DNA from: Phoronis australis
Lineage: Eukaryota; Phoronida; Phoronidae
Assembly (NCBI GenBank): GCA_002633005.1
Contig: NMRA01000647.1
Location: 14,977 to 78,976, forward strand
Reading direction: 5' to 3'
DNA length: 64,000 nt
Within the stretch, counting starts at the first letter, position 1, and the number at the start of each line of letters is the position of its first letter. Below, one piece after another: positions 21,283 to 34,200 of this stretch. The position numbers and the translations under genes were made by a program. Below the pieces are notes generated by a model. The model searched no databases, had not been told where the DNA came from, and saw only the letters and a program-made list of their open reading frames with translations.

Positions 21283-23985
21283 CCTATTGCTGACCTATTT
21301 ATTCAATCGGTCAATGGATTTATAATGACATGCAGGTGGACTGATTTTAACCCATGTACAATAAAACTAAAGTAAATAACCCGATAAGCACACAAAATGT
21401 GGACTCAAAAAGCACATCAAAATCAACAGACCTAAGGCTTAAGAAAAACTTTCATATCTCTCGTCTGAGGTGGCTTTTAATATGCGGTAGTTTTAAAGCC
21501 TTACTTCAACGGAATTTTGTTACCTGATCATCTTCGCGAACTATGAAAAACGGATTTTATCCCATCATGTATTCGATTATTCCTTACTTCGTATAAGATT
21601 ACTGATATCGATTATATGGTCCTAGAAAAGAATTATGACTCCCTATTGCACCTCTTTGCGATGGTACAAACATGTATCTACGTGAAAGTTTTACTAAGTA
21701 GCAAAACAATTTTTCAATTAAAATGAATCCAAAGTTGCACTCTCGAAAACCAAGAATCAGTGGTTTTGGACGTTGTCCCAGAAGATGGGATCACAAAAAT
21801 AATGTTGTGTAACAGGAGTGCCCTGGACATGGTGATTATAATTAAGATACATGCGCCCTCTAGTCGTCAAACTGCATTACATGTGGAATTTTCCATGATT
21901 TTGGGGTCCTTTGGACATGACCATATTTGGCCACGCTGTGGCCAGAACCTAGGAGTTATGGGCCCTGCCCTTCAGATAGTATCTGATTGGTTGAAACTGT
22001 CTACTTAAGCTTTGTCTCTGTCAGACACGGGGAGTCCAGTCGCAGAGCTCGAGAAGTTAACACCTACACTCTCACTTACACCAAATTCCAACTATTTGTG
22101 CAGCTTTCGGGCTCCTCCCGAACTGGGTTACCAATAGTTTAGCCCCAGCAATTCTCGGGATCCTCCTGAGCTTGACTGCATCTCACCTTTCGGATCTGAA
22201 TAACTAAATTGTCCCCGCTCTTACACATACAACTATTAGTTAGCGACTGGCCCGCCCGTGTACATCACAACGGTGCGACACCATGGAACAACTGGAGTGC
22301 TTGTAAGTGTGAAACATTGTATTTACAATAAACGTATGTAATATTCACCATTTGATTTCAATATCACCCTCAGTCCGCACCGGGCTCGTAAAATCGGGGC
22401 GCCTTGGTCGTAGATACCGCCCCCGCTACAGTTGCAAAGGCAGTTTTGGCAGGGCAATCCTGCAATTACACTCGTACGAAAATTTAAATCGCGTTGACAT
22501 GTGTCCGGTATATGCATGTGTTTGCAAGTGTGTTGAGATGGATTTACTCGACCTCCACGGGAAAGGTGATAATTCAACACGAGTGCATTTACGACATGAT
22601 AAAAATAAATATCGTACGTGGAACTACACTTGGGCTTAAATGTACGCCAGTTCAAACAGCATCATGTTCAGTGTAAACCGGGTTTTATTTGAGTTTGTGA
22701 GACATTTGAAAATAATAACAATTTCTGTGACAAAATGGTACTAGCTAGTGCTTATTTTTGTCAGTTTCTGGAGCTTGTGGCAGTTTGAGATTTCTTCGGA
22801 TCTGTCTCATTCTATATCAAGTTCTTTGAAGGGTCTTCGTGAAATTAGAATTTCTATTGACATTTTGGACTGATGTGACTACTGTGGTGCCTGCATGTGG
22901 TGGATAATTACCATTGTGTCTGCCTTGATATCTAAGTTCGTTGATTGATCTTCGCGAAATTCTATCTATGTATTCCTAGTGATTGTGAGTCCAACTGGTG
23001 GTAATTTTCAAATATATCAGACTACACTGAAAATGTATAAAAATAATACCCCTTACACCTTTATTGTTTGCCACCACTCTGTGGGTTCATACATTACGCC
23101 ATGTGTAGCTCCTGTTATTTTATTACAGAGTAATAACAGAAATAAAAATAGAATACAAGTTTCACTTATCTAACTCACCGTATGACCGTAATTGTCAGCG
23201 ACTTAGTAGTGTTCAAGCACAGGATTTGAAATAGACCCGGTTAAATAAATAAGTGCGCAGGATATGCTTGCATGGACCGACTTTGAGTCGATGAACCACA
23301 AAGAACCAATGATCATGAGTCAACTCCTCGCTAGTTTTGTTACCCCAACACCTAAGCGACCTTAAGCCAGACTGTGACTAACCCGGCCTAATCGGTTCAC
23401 ATATGAATGCGTGTGGATTAGCCGCGCTGCTGAACAAAATGAAATCACTTAATTCTTTCAAAGTGCATGGAGTATAAAAATTCGAAGACGGTTAATATTT
23501 TCTTTTCGATTTTAGAAACAGCTATGCTGGTCCTTTGGCTTCCTTATTGTTCGTTTTTTGGCTTTGACTTGTTCGCGTGAATTTTATCTCATGTAAAACC
23601 TTGATCGTCTGCAACATGACATACCGGCCTTCACCCACAACACGTAAAACCAGCGATTCTATGGCAACAAGTATCTCACTGACCCAAATGAGAAAATATG
23701 CCGAGCTACGTGTAAATGTATTAACACTGTATTATTAACTGCAGGCAACATACTTTAAAATGTCTAACATTTAAAGCAACGCAGACTATTAAGCGATGCT
23801 TCGACATAGACATAATTATTTCATATTACCCGTACCGTATTCCCTGGCCTTTAGGTCCATGAGCCTATATCCACGGTCTTTATTTACCCAAGTGGTTAGC
23901 ATATAAGCCTAGGTAATGTTCCCTGCATACAAGCGCACCAGTTTCTATTTAAAAACTTCGCTTGCATTTTGCCGCATTGCAGCGC
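21283..23985. other. No gene recognised; possible solo LTR at about 21808-22274
   Basis: No exon with a recognisable domain was found. The stretch starting tgtaacaggagtgcc and ending gtgcgaca has the feel of a Gypsy-type LTR, with a possible promoter element near cttaag, but no target-site duplication or second copy is visible. Confidence 0.3.
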
Positions 23986-24007
23986 ATATAGGTCCATGGA
24001 CCTATAT
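23986..24007. repeat. Perfect 22-bp palindrome
   Basis: Positions 23986-24007 read the same on both strands (atataggtcc joined to its complement). A diverged half-copy (ggtccatgagcctatatcc) lies about 135 bases upstream. Function unknown. Confidence 0.7.
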
Positions 24008-24009
24008 CC

Positions 24010-25107
24010 GAAAGAATGCCTTTTTCTTGCAGACGTTTTAACCAAGTTGTTGGTATATTGGCTAATGCGCCTTAAGTTTCGCATATAGCGCTGTTCCGCA
24101 CAGACGCCCATGACCGTATAATAGCGTGGCATATACGGTAGAGAAGAGGACTGAATTCAGTTTATACCCATACTCTATATCGTTATGCACTTGTCTGGTT
24201 AGTACATGTAGGTCGTTGAATTCGTGATGTCTCGCTTTTATTTCTTACATGTACAGTGTACCCCAGTTCTGTGTATGATAAGGAAAAACATCAGCGTTTT
24301 ACTATACATCGGACAATACATCTTCCATGTTAAAACCTTTATCATACATGCAGAGGTATCCTTTGGCACGACACAATCTAGAGGTTGATCGACTTTCTTC
24401 CTCAAAAGCGATCAGTGGTAAGGTGAGCCGCAAGTAAGTGATGGCAAATGTGACCTTACTGTTCCTATAGTTCGAGAATGTCAGCCATACTAATAAGTCT
24501 TGTATTAGTACTTGTATTTGTTCGTTCAAAGAAAGTTAAGCCCTAGATTTTGGTCTGTTGTGTTTAAAGGATACTAATCCATGTTTTGCCGATTTCAACC
24601 AATCCTCGTTCTGTCACCTGCTAATGCATCATTGGCGTCAACCGCCCAAGTTAAAGACAGGAATCAACTAAACCTAATACTCCCAATGCCACAGATTTCA
24701 AAGCATGGCTCTTGGTGGGTGGTCTTTTCCACAGTTACCGTGTAATTCGCTAATAGCGTCTAGGTTAAGATGCCCGTTCAGCAGACATTGAAAGAAGTTT
24801 TCAAATTTTCTCCAAATTGTTAGGGGTTAACGAGGGTTACAGAGCATTATTTTGTTTCACAGAATTGGACGGGAAAGTTTTTTTAGTATCTGTTAATAGG
24901 CAAAAATGGGTGTGGTATCCTTTTAACCTATACAAACATATGTATGAGTATCCGACATTACCTAATTCCCATATGTGTGAGTATTCTTTACACCACAACA
25001 CTCTAACACAATGTCATGCGGTTATGGCATACCAAATCTACGATACTTTATCAACAATTTGCTTCATGAGTTTAACGAAGCGTTCTGGCAAAAGGTAGCG
25101 AAGGAAC
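24010..25107. other. No gene recognised (3' flank of the FRRS1-like gene)
   Basis: Lies downstream of the FRRS1-like stop codon on the minus strand and may hold its 3' UTR, but I could not find a clear AATAAA signal in the expected place. Confidence 0.3.
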
Positions 25108-25292
25108 CTACACCAAAAGAATAAACGCTATAGCAAGAGCCACGAACACTGCGGTGGTCACAACATAAAGAACCAGCAGAAATCTCTTTAGCAAACCATT
25201 TGGGTGTTTTGTCAGTGCTGGCTCGGAAGACGGTTTGTGATCAGTGGATCCGTTATTCATGTTGTCCATGGATATGGTCGTGTCGAATCCAT
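25108..25292 (-). CDS. FRRS1: FRRS1-like exon 14: C-terminal linker and membrane anchor
   Basis: The acceptor gacatttgcag is followed by a polar Ser/Asn-rich linker, then a Lys/Arg-flanked hydrophobic stretch (FLLVLYVVTTAVFVALAIAF) and a stop. The codon split across the junction with exon 13 reads Asp in phase. The FRRS1 family has such an extra C-terminal helix. It lies about 5.5 kb from exon 13, across a large repeat-rich intron. Confidence 0.8.
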
Positions 25293-28200
25293 CTGCAAAT
25301 GTCAAAAAAGACCATGTGTATATTGTTGTGGACACTATGAATGCATGTGTAAAACAGTAATAATAGGCCAGTTGTTTGAATTGCCGCCAGTACATTATTT
25401 GGTTCTCCGGCGTTGAAAATGAGAGGAGCAATACTCTCAATAAAGGCGAGATATACAGTGCAAGGAGTGGCAAAGACTCGACAACTCGACTCAACGACTA
25501 CTCTAACGGTTTTAATAAATCGAAGAATAAATTCAAACGACTCTCCTGCAGTATTCGTGACTGAACTAGAAAACATTCATTACGCTTATTCAAGATGAAA
25601 ACTGCATGCAAGATGAATAAATTAAATTTTACAATCTTAGTACCATGACTAGGTCATAATTGCAGTTTTTAAGTCCAATGACAATTCGTTATTCCTAGTT
25701 TTCCAAGAAGAACGTGCATCGAATGATTATTTGTCTAATCACGGTCAGGGCCCGGAATCCAAATCTTTGAACTCGAAACGAACTCGAAATTTTTTGGCAA
25801 TTTACCTGCATCTTTTCTGCCAACTTAAGATAAGTGGTTATGAAACTATGCTCGAACACATGGTTTACGCATATGAGTTTCTAGTCCTAGTTTGCACTTG
25901 ATGACCCTTATATTCGTGCTAAGTACTCTAGTAAAAACTCGAAATTGAGTTCAAACTCGAAATTTTGGCCATAATTTTGGGTTCATCAACCGCAAACTAG
26001 GACTAAAATATTTATCCACTATGTACTCGAGCATAGAATAATGTTCACTTATTTTGAGTTCGCACAAATTTAAAGTAGAGCAGAAAATGCCAAACACAAT
26101 TCGAGTTCCATTTCCAGCAAAAAAGATTAGAACCCGGGCCGCCATTTGATATCTCGTGTTTTAGCGATATGACAAATGACTCCCTTCGACAACCCAAGAG
26201 AAAGAAACTAATAGCCAAAGCGATAGGTCTCTTTTGCTGACCAAAACCTCTCGTGGGAGATCCACATGTAAACTTTCCACAACACAGCTATACCAGTACT
26301 ACGCCTCATCATGTAACACCAACAAAAGGAGGTCTGCATCACCACGTCATCAGAACCTCATAACCTAACATTCGAATAACCATATGCCTTGTACATGTAT
26401 TTAGGCCAAATGTGTTTGTTATAAATTACACGTGATGCATTGTTTCGTAAACGGTGGTAGGCATTGTTTCAATAATTATCTCTTCTGGCACACCAATCTC
26501 CACTGGATGGGGATCGAGCTAACTATCTCCGGGTAATTTCAGTCAATTGAAAGATTTTAAAAAGGGAACAGCATGCTCCCGACACCACTGCTACATGCGG
26601 AAAGTTTGGTACGAACCATGGGCTTCAATGGATTTTCTATTCATCATTGAACACTTAACGTTACCAGCCTACAAGCTTCAGATCTCAAAGGTTTATTGGT
26701 TAACGGTTTCCTCCGCACTGAGTCACTACGTTCGACTACAGAACCTGCTGCATTTAATAATATTTAAACAATCTCCCCATCACATAAGGAATTCCAAGAC
26801 GTATCAGTGATCCAAGACTTAAATTAAAGAACCACTGCATTCGCTCACATATTTCTTTTATCTAAAAATCTAAAGTCTTGTGTACATAAATTGACTATGT
26901 GTTCTTCAAGACAAATTTTAATTAAAATTGTTCTGTGCACGACTCCAGTAGGGGAGCAGTAGGGCAATTTATAGCCTTTCCGTTTCCAGCTTAATGGGGC
27001 TATTCGGAAAATCTACAATAACTAGAGGGCGTGCGTGTACTAGTGGTGATAGATTAACAGCCTCGATTTCGCGAGCCCTTTAAATACATGGTGAAATGGC
27101 TTGCAGCCGTGCCAACTGAATCTGAGATTGCGTAAAAAGGGTGCTTCTATGAGAGGAAGTAAGCACGACCTCATACAAAGGTAAGGTTTGTGATTATTTT
27201 AACGATTATTCCATGATTATTCTACCGATGCCTGTTAACTGAGGCACTCGCCGATGTCGACTTCGCGGCAGTCAGTCGCCAGCCAGAGTCTGGTTAATCT
27301 TTGTATGTTGTGATATGTGATACGATACTTGACGTAGCAATCGGGATCTTTTCGTACATCAAAGCATTATTATTGTTTGGAATGATTTCTAAAAGTTTAT
27401 CAGTGACAGTTACATCAATCAATGCTGAATGTTTATGCTGTCAACTCGATACAGGTTAATGAGTTAAGATTACAATCCAATCCCAATGGCAAAGGGTACG
27501 TGAGTGATAAATATCCATTGCATTAGACTATTTGTTTACTCCCTATCATATGTCTTCTGGAAATCTATTACACGTTGAAATGGAAATCTATCACGTCAGT
27601 TTTCACGTAACCTTTGGTTTTTAGGTTTGAAGGCTTGTACCGTGCAGAGGAGATATGCATCGCTTCTGCACCGTCCCTGAATGGACAAAAATTGGTTTTT
27701 AGCATTTGACTGCAGCTAACCAACAAGATCTTCCCATCCAGTGCAGATCTGTTGTCAAAGCCTACTTTCAATATTGGAGACAACGAACAAAGCCTTTGAA
27801 AAGGAACAGCTATTTTTAAAGTCATTTTGTTAAATTACTTATTCAGGTCCCGAGGGGGGATTGGCATGGGGGGTTGTAATATTTGGTACAACTGAATGTG
27901 TGGAAATAACAGGTAATACATGTTTGGGGAAAAGAGCATGGTGAGGTAATTCTTAACCTTCACGAAGTCCCTTCAAGTTGATTTCATGAAACTGTTTTGC
28001 TACTTGTATCAATTGTAAAACCACGAAAATATATTACATTTTCCGAATTCACAGTGACTGAATAGTCTTAACTCATGCCTTGAAATGTTGCAAGTCGTTA
28101 TAAATTCAAATGACTGCCATTTTTGTGAAAATTGCATTTTTGATGGTGCCTTACGATTTGTAATTACTCTTAAACAACAGAAAGATTATCCATCATTTTT

Positions 28201-31200
28201 AAATGACCCAAGTCTTCATATCTTCTATTAGAAGAAAAACGGTTCCCTCAACCTTAGGCTAGAAGTATGCTTGACAGACCCATGAACCTGTAATCTGAGT
28301 TTAAAATTGCTGAAAGTATCAAAATTAAAAAGGCTTGAAAATGGGTAACAAAGGTTTGAAGTTGTCTCAAAAAACTTGTATATTTTACAGACAAGTGATG
28401 CGTTTAAAGAATTGTTATGGCTAGGGATAAAAAATAAAGACACAGTTTTATGCAATACTCATTATATACACCCTTGGTTTCTGAAAATAGTAATTATTTA
28501 CTTTTATGTGAAACTGTAGACCAATCACCATATATTTTTGAAAAACAGGGATAACATTTTTGATCCAATCTGGAGTACTTAATTATTCATATTTCAATAT
28601 TTGTTCCAGGTTCAGTGACATTTTAAGGCCACTTCAAGCTGTATCATAGACAAGCTTTGTTACTCCGTTCTCTTCCCACAGCACTTCCACACACCAGCAG
28701 TGCTGCATGGCACAATGTGCAAGTCAGTGGCCCTGGAGAAATGTGAATCGCAGTACTAAGTTACCATAAGACAATGTGCCAGTGGAGTGTCTGTGTATCC
28801 AGACGAACTATATCTGACTGCTACACAAATAAGCCTTGTTGGTGAGGATGCCCTTTCATAGGCAATGAGTCATGTGTGGACAATAGCTTATTTCCTTTCC
28901 TGGAAGAAACATGAGGGACTGAAGCTAAAGAAGACCTAGTCACACTCTGGTCTAGTTCAGAGTCTGATTTTGGGCTCAAAACGATTCAAGTGATATGCTG
29001 CTGTGTTTACCTTCAAGGGTCTAATTGTGGATGTTATTGAGGCTGAATGAGGTTACATGAAAGAAAGCCACGTGTTGAAACTGGACCTTTTTTACAAGCG
29101 CTTCTATAGGCCATTGAAACTAGAACCCAGTGAAATGAAAGCCAAAAGCTGAGTGACATTAAATTTTCCTTTCAGAAGAAAGGCTTTATACTATTGGTAA
29201 AAACTTTTCAATTTGGTACAGATTATGGGGAAATGACATTCAGTGACTGCATCGATTGTCTTATTGTATGTTTTCAATTGTAGCTAGCTGGATAAGAATC
29301 TGCTATGCACAAGATTCGAGAATAAACAATTATCAGTGTATTTAAAAACAAATGGCAAACTGAAAAAGCACAGAAAGAAACAACATTGCGAGGGAGTCCA
29401 TAATCAGGCATATCAGGTGCTGAATTTCTGAATTACGTTCAATTCTCTCAGGTTATTGCTGAAGGATTGCTTTTCACTTTGTCCAACGGTGAAATAGATG
29501 GTCAGGCGGTTGGTTTCAGTTGTTTTTTCTTGCCTGTAACAGAATAGAAATATTAGCAAATTGTAAAAGAAAAGACAAGACAAAACTACTTTTGTAAGGC
29601 AGAACATACTTGACATTTCATCTTCATGTTTATGTGTAGAAACTAATAACCTTTGTACCCAAGTCTTATTTAATATCTGAATTAAAATATGTGAAACAGG
29701 CTAAAAGTGATTTAACAATGTGTATTTTTCATGACACTTAAAATGTGCTTCTGATCTCAACAAGTAAAATTCATTCTAGGTGTCAATTTTTTTCCAATGC
29801 AATGTTACGACATTTACTGAATTAAGGCTTATTCATGTTAATTCGATAACTGAGCTGGTGGTCCTGGGGGTGGGGTCCACGATAAAATAAGGAAACTCAC
29901 TCATCTAGAGAATTTTATTGGAAACAGCATAGTTTTGAAGAGAAACTGCTGTGAAAAAGTCACTCTTGACTTCTGTGCATCACGTACCATACACCTCTTA
30001 TTTTGGGAGCACTCCCACCCAGGACAATATGAATATGTGCTGCTAGCCTACCCGGCATCGGGTGAGTTTCCAAAAAGAAACACTTAGTTCCACTCAATAA
30101 AACTGTTATTCAGTGGGGTAACTGGTGGGGATAACATCACCGAACGATGTTGATAGAAACTGATTGCTAAAAACTTACCAAGTAATGTTGTGTAGTCTCC
30201 GAATGGAACTGCATAGTCATAGACATAGAGCACACACGGGGCTTCAGCATCCACACACTTTTTGTCAGTTAGTTGACCCTGTTGACCGCAGTTGTCCACG
30301 AATATAGTAACCTTAGGTCTTTTGGGAATTTGTGGCCACCTGTCGAAGACTTGCACCAGGGAAATTAGCAGTAATAAGGCTTAGCGCGACGACGTATTTT
30401 GATAAAAATTACATCTTTTACCAGTTGTTTACATGCAGACAGCCACGCATGCGCAATTCAATCACCACTAGTACAGCAGCGACACCGCGAGGACAATTCT
30501 CCGAATAGCCCCATTGGGCTGAAGATGTTGTGTTGCACATGTGCCACAGATTATGGCATCGATAGACGCTAAATTTGATCTCCACGTGGTTCTTTGTGAG
30601 GTGAGAAGTAATACATAGTGGGCAGAATACCTGTTATTACATCGTTAGTCGTTAGTTTTGGCTTAAATGATACTTTGGCTGCCAGCCTAGTCACCGCATC
30701 CATGAAGTTTTCGCGTAGGGCAATGTTTCTTCTTTGTCCAAAATCTACATGTATGCGTGACACCGGATGTCGTGGGACGTCTACAAAACTTGATACTATA
30801 CCTCGTTGTTTGTATTCTCGACACCTCATGATTTCGAACAGCATCTCCCATAGCACTTGCACGCCTATCCAGACTCCAATCAATACAGTGAGTCGATAGA
30901 TGAGCAGTCGAGGTAGCAATGATATGTTAACGCCCAACATCAAGCAAAACGCTGAAAGGATACACGGAGATGAATATATTCCACCGCTGTTTATATAAAA
31001 CATTCCATTTAAATAGTCATTCAAAACATCTATAGCCTCCATAAAATTTTATACTTTTCGATTTTAAAATACAGCAATTAATTCATGAGTAAATTAATAG
31101 TCCAAACTTTTACTTAGGACAAATTTTACTATTCGTGAATTAGGCGGAATTCCGTGATTCATGTATTACAGCTGAAAATCGGCTGATGCTTGTAATTACT

Positions 31201-34200
31201 AGCCTTTCTCCTCTCGGTCAATGATCCATAAAATTACTTGTCAAACCCTTTTAACATAAAGCGCACTTGAAATCTTGAGCTTTTACTCGAGTGTGTACTT
31301 CGAATATAGAGGTTATCAGGTGCAACGAAACTTCGAGTACATGAACTGCAATATACTCGACTACAGAACAGTGGACATTTAGTTGGCACAAAAGCAGAAC
31401 AGAAAATATGAAAAATAAAGGCGAATTCGGAGTCCAGAAAGAGATTTAATGACAACAACACAAATAATATGTTATCAACTAGGTTTATTCAAACGCGGCA
31501 GCACCGATGTTGACGACTCGTCGAACCTTCAGGCTAACTGTGTCAGACGAGCGGACTAATGGTTGAGCGGTTTCGTTTGAGAAACATATCCACGGGGTAG
31601 CGAAAGAGAAAACGGGTTGACACCTACTTGACAGGGTGATGACAATTACCTGGGCTTGATTAAATTAATGGTGGTTACTGTTGCGTTTTTCCTAATGTTG
31701 TAACTTAAAGATACTTGCCAGCAAATCCGTGATTGAGTTTTCCAGCAATCCGGTGAACCCACGTGAATATAGGTCGTTTCGACGATGTTGGATCTGGCCT
31801 CGCCAAAGCCAGTAGCAACTGTATACATAGAAGAGACATGACGACTATGCCAATGGCCGCGTGCAGAGTTACCGCCTGAAATACGACGTGATTTTGTTGA
31901 AGGAATATTTAAAAGACATAACTGTTCCAAAAACGGTGGCTGCGGAGCCAAATGGGTTTCTTTTAAGTCAAACGTGAGCACATTGCCATTGCCAAATTTA
32001 CAGATGGGCAACGTAACGAATTTCTGGTTAAGAAAATGTATACGTACATCTTTCCACCCTCCAACCTTGATGAAGATAAGTACAAAACTAGCAGCAGTAA
32101 GGACAAACACCAGTGACAGAGAGAGACGATGAATCTACAATTAAAAAGGGCACATGTTCACGTGCACAATGCTGGATTATGAAATATCATAAAAGTTCCG
32201 CAAAACATATTGATGTGTGTGTGTGTGCGCGCACGCGCGCGCGTGTGTGTGTGTGTTTGTGCGTGCGTGCGTGCGTGCCTGTGTGTGTTATATATATATA
32301 TATATATATATTTTATTTAATTTAAAAAGTAAATCAAAATAGCCATGGAAACCAATCAAGTTATTTGCAAAGACGTGGACGTTTCGCTTTTGTTCGTTTA
32401 TTCTGAGGAAACACTTGCTTGAGATACTTTTACCTCAGTACACAGATGCTAAAGACTAGGTATCTGTAGAACGACTTTAGTACACTTAAAGCCATCAATT
32501 GTAAAAACAAATCTGCAAAGAGTGATCTTTGAATAAACGTTTGCAAAATACTTTGTGTTTGGCTATAAACTGATTTGCCTTGTGCACGTTAACTAACCTG
32601 AAACCAGGCTTTCACACCGCATGACATTTTCCCGCCAAAGCCTTCCCGGAAGTGTCTTCCGATAATCATCGCGAATCCAGCTAGTCCTATCCACGCGATA
32701 AAAACCATGATGGCTGGAAAAAACACCCAAACGTTATACACCACTGTGAAAATGATTTGAGGGGCACATCTACCATTTGGGTCCTTAAGGTATTCGACAA
32801 AGAGAATATAGTTCCAACTTAAACTTACGTAACGCACGTCTACTGTACGTTCCGAGACTCACTCACAGCTATCAACATCACCTACGAGGCCCAAACAAGC
32901 GAGGGAAGTTTTCATTCGAAACATTGGCAGAATACATGATAATAGAAGAGGCCCCATCCTCACCACTGTCATCTCTCTGAAGTAGAACATATACACTTAC
33001 CGTGAGCTTGAATTGTCATAGGTAGAGCGTCCATGTAGACGATGTCTGTCGACTGGAAGCTGACCTTTCCCGGTGATACCAACGGGAGCTCGACGTGCTT
33101 GTATATGACGTCACTTCCTGCAATCCAAAGAGTTTGGCGACGACGTTAACCATTGATTTAATGGCCAGCTGCTGTGATTGATCAAGGGCAAAGTGATTTT
33201 CAATTCCTATTGGTTGCTTTTGCCTAACTGCAGCGACTGGAATCTGTTCCATTTTGATTATTTCGCGTCACTTTCGACTAGCACACGAATTTACACTGTT
33301 GTTTGAAGAATACCGTGAGAGGACCCAACCATTTTTACCAGGAAAAATCCCTGCCTGAGTGATTAAAGCAATAAGCTAACAAAACAGGCACAACCTGTTC
33401 AATAACTCATCAGTTGAAACTCAGTTCAATTTTGCGTTTCTCCCATGCTTTTCATTGCAGGGTACGTGAACTTAGCTTGCCCCTCCCCCCATTCAGTCCC
33501 CGCCTGTCTTTGAGTATTTCTGGCTCCGTCATATTGTCTACAACTGCTTTTATTTTAGGTAGGGTTCTTATGGCGTGTTGCCAAGCCCCATAGGCCTTTC
33601 TAAATCTGCCTGTGACTATTTGATCAAACTACTAAGCCGACCCTAATGGATATGATCATCGTGTAACCGTTCCTATGAACAAAATAACAGATGAACAGCA
33701 GATGCAACAATAACCTGATTAAACGTGAGTGTGACATCACTTTATAAATTCTGAAAAATTCGAGCTTATCACGTCATGATGTCCGTAAGGAAATGTTAAA
33801 TTAGCAATCAATAAAAANAATTCCTATTGGTTGCTTTTGCCTAACTGCAGCGACTGGAATCTGTTCCATTTTGATTATTTCGCGTCACTTTCGACTAGCA
33901 CACGAATTTACACTGTTGTTTGAAGAATACCGTGAGAGGACCCAACCATTTTTACCAGGAAAAATCCCTGCCTGAGTGATTAAAGCAATAAGCTAACAAA
34001 ACAGGCACAACCTGTTCAATAACTCATCAGTTGAAACTCAGTTCAATTTTGCGTTTCTCCCATGCTTTTCATTGCAGGGTACGTGAACTTAGCTTGCCCC
34101 TCCCCCCATTCAGTCCCCGCCTGTCTTTGAGTATTTCTGGCTCCGTCATATTGTCTACAACTGCTTTTATTTTAGGTAGGGTTCTTATGGCGTGTTGCCA

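Noticed and set aside
21808-22274. Solo LTR of a Gypsy-type element
   Set aside because: The start and end look LTR-like, but no target-site duplication, primer site or second copy is visible, so it is mentioned only as a possibility.
30084-30356. Possible extra exon of the FRRS1-like gene
   Set aside because: Joining it to exon 13 in the available phase soon gives a stop, while exon 14 at 25292 joins in phase and supplies the expected membrane helix. It is better treated as part of the inverted-repeat-bounded block.
32113-32325. 70-codon frame with Arg/Val/Cys repeats
   Set aside because: Its second half translates the GT/TA microsatellite.
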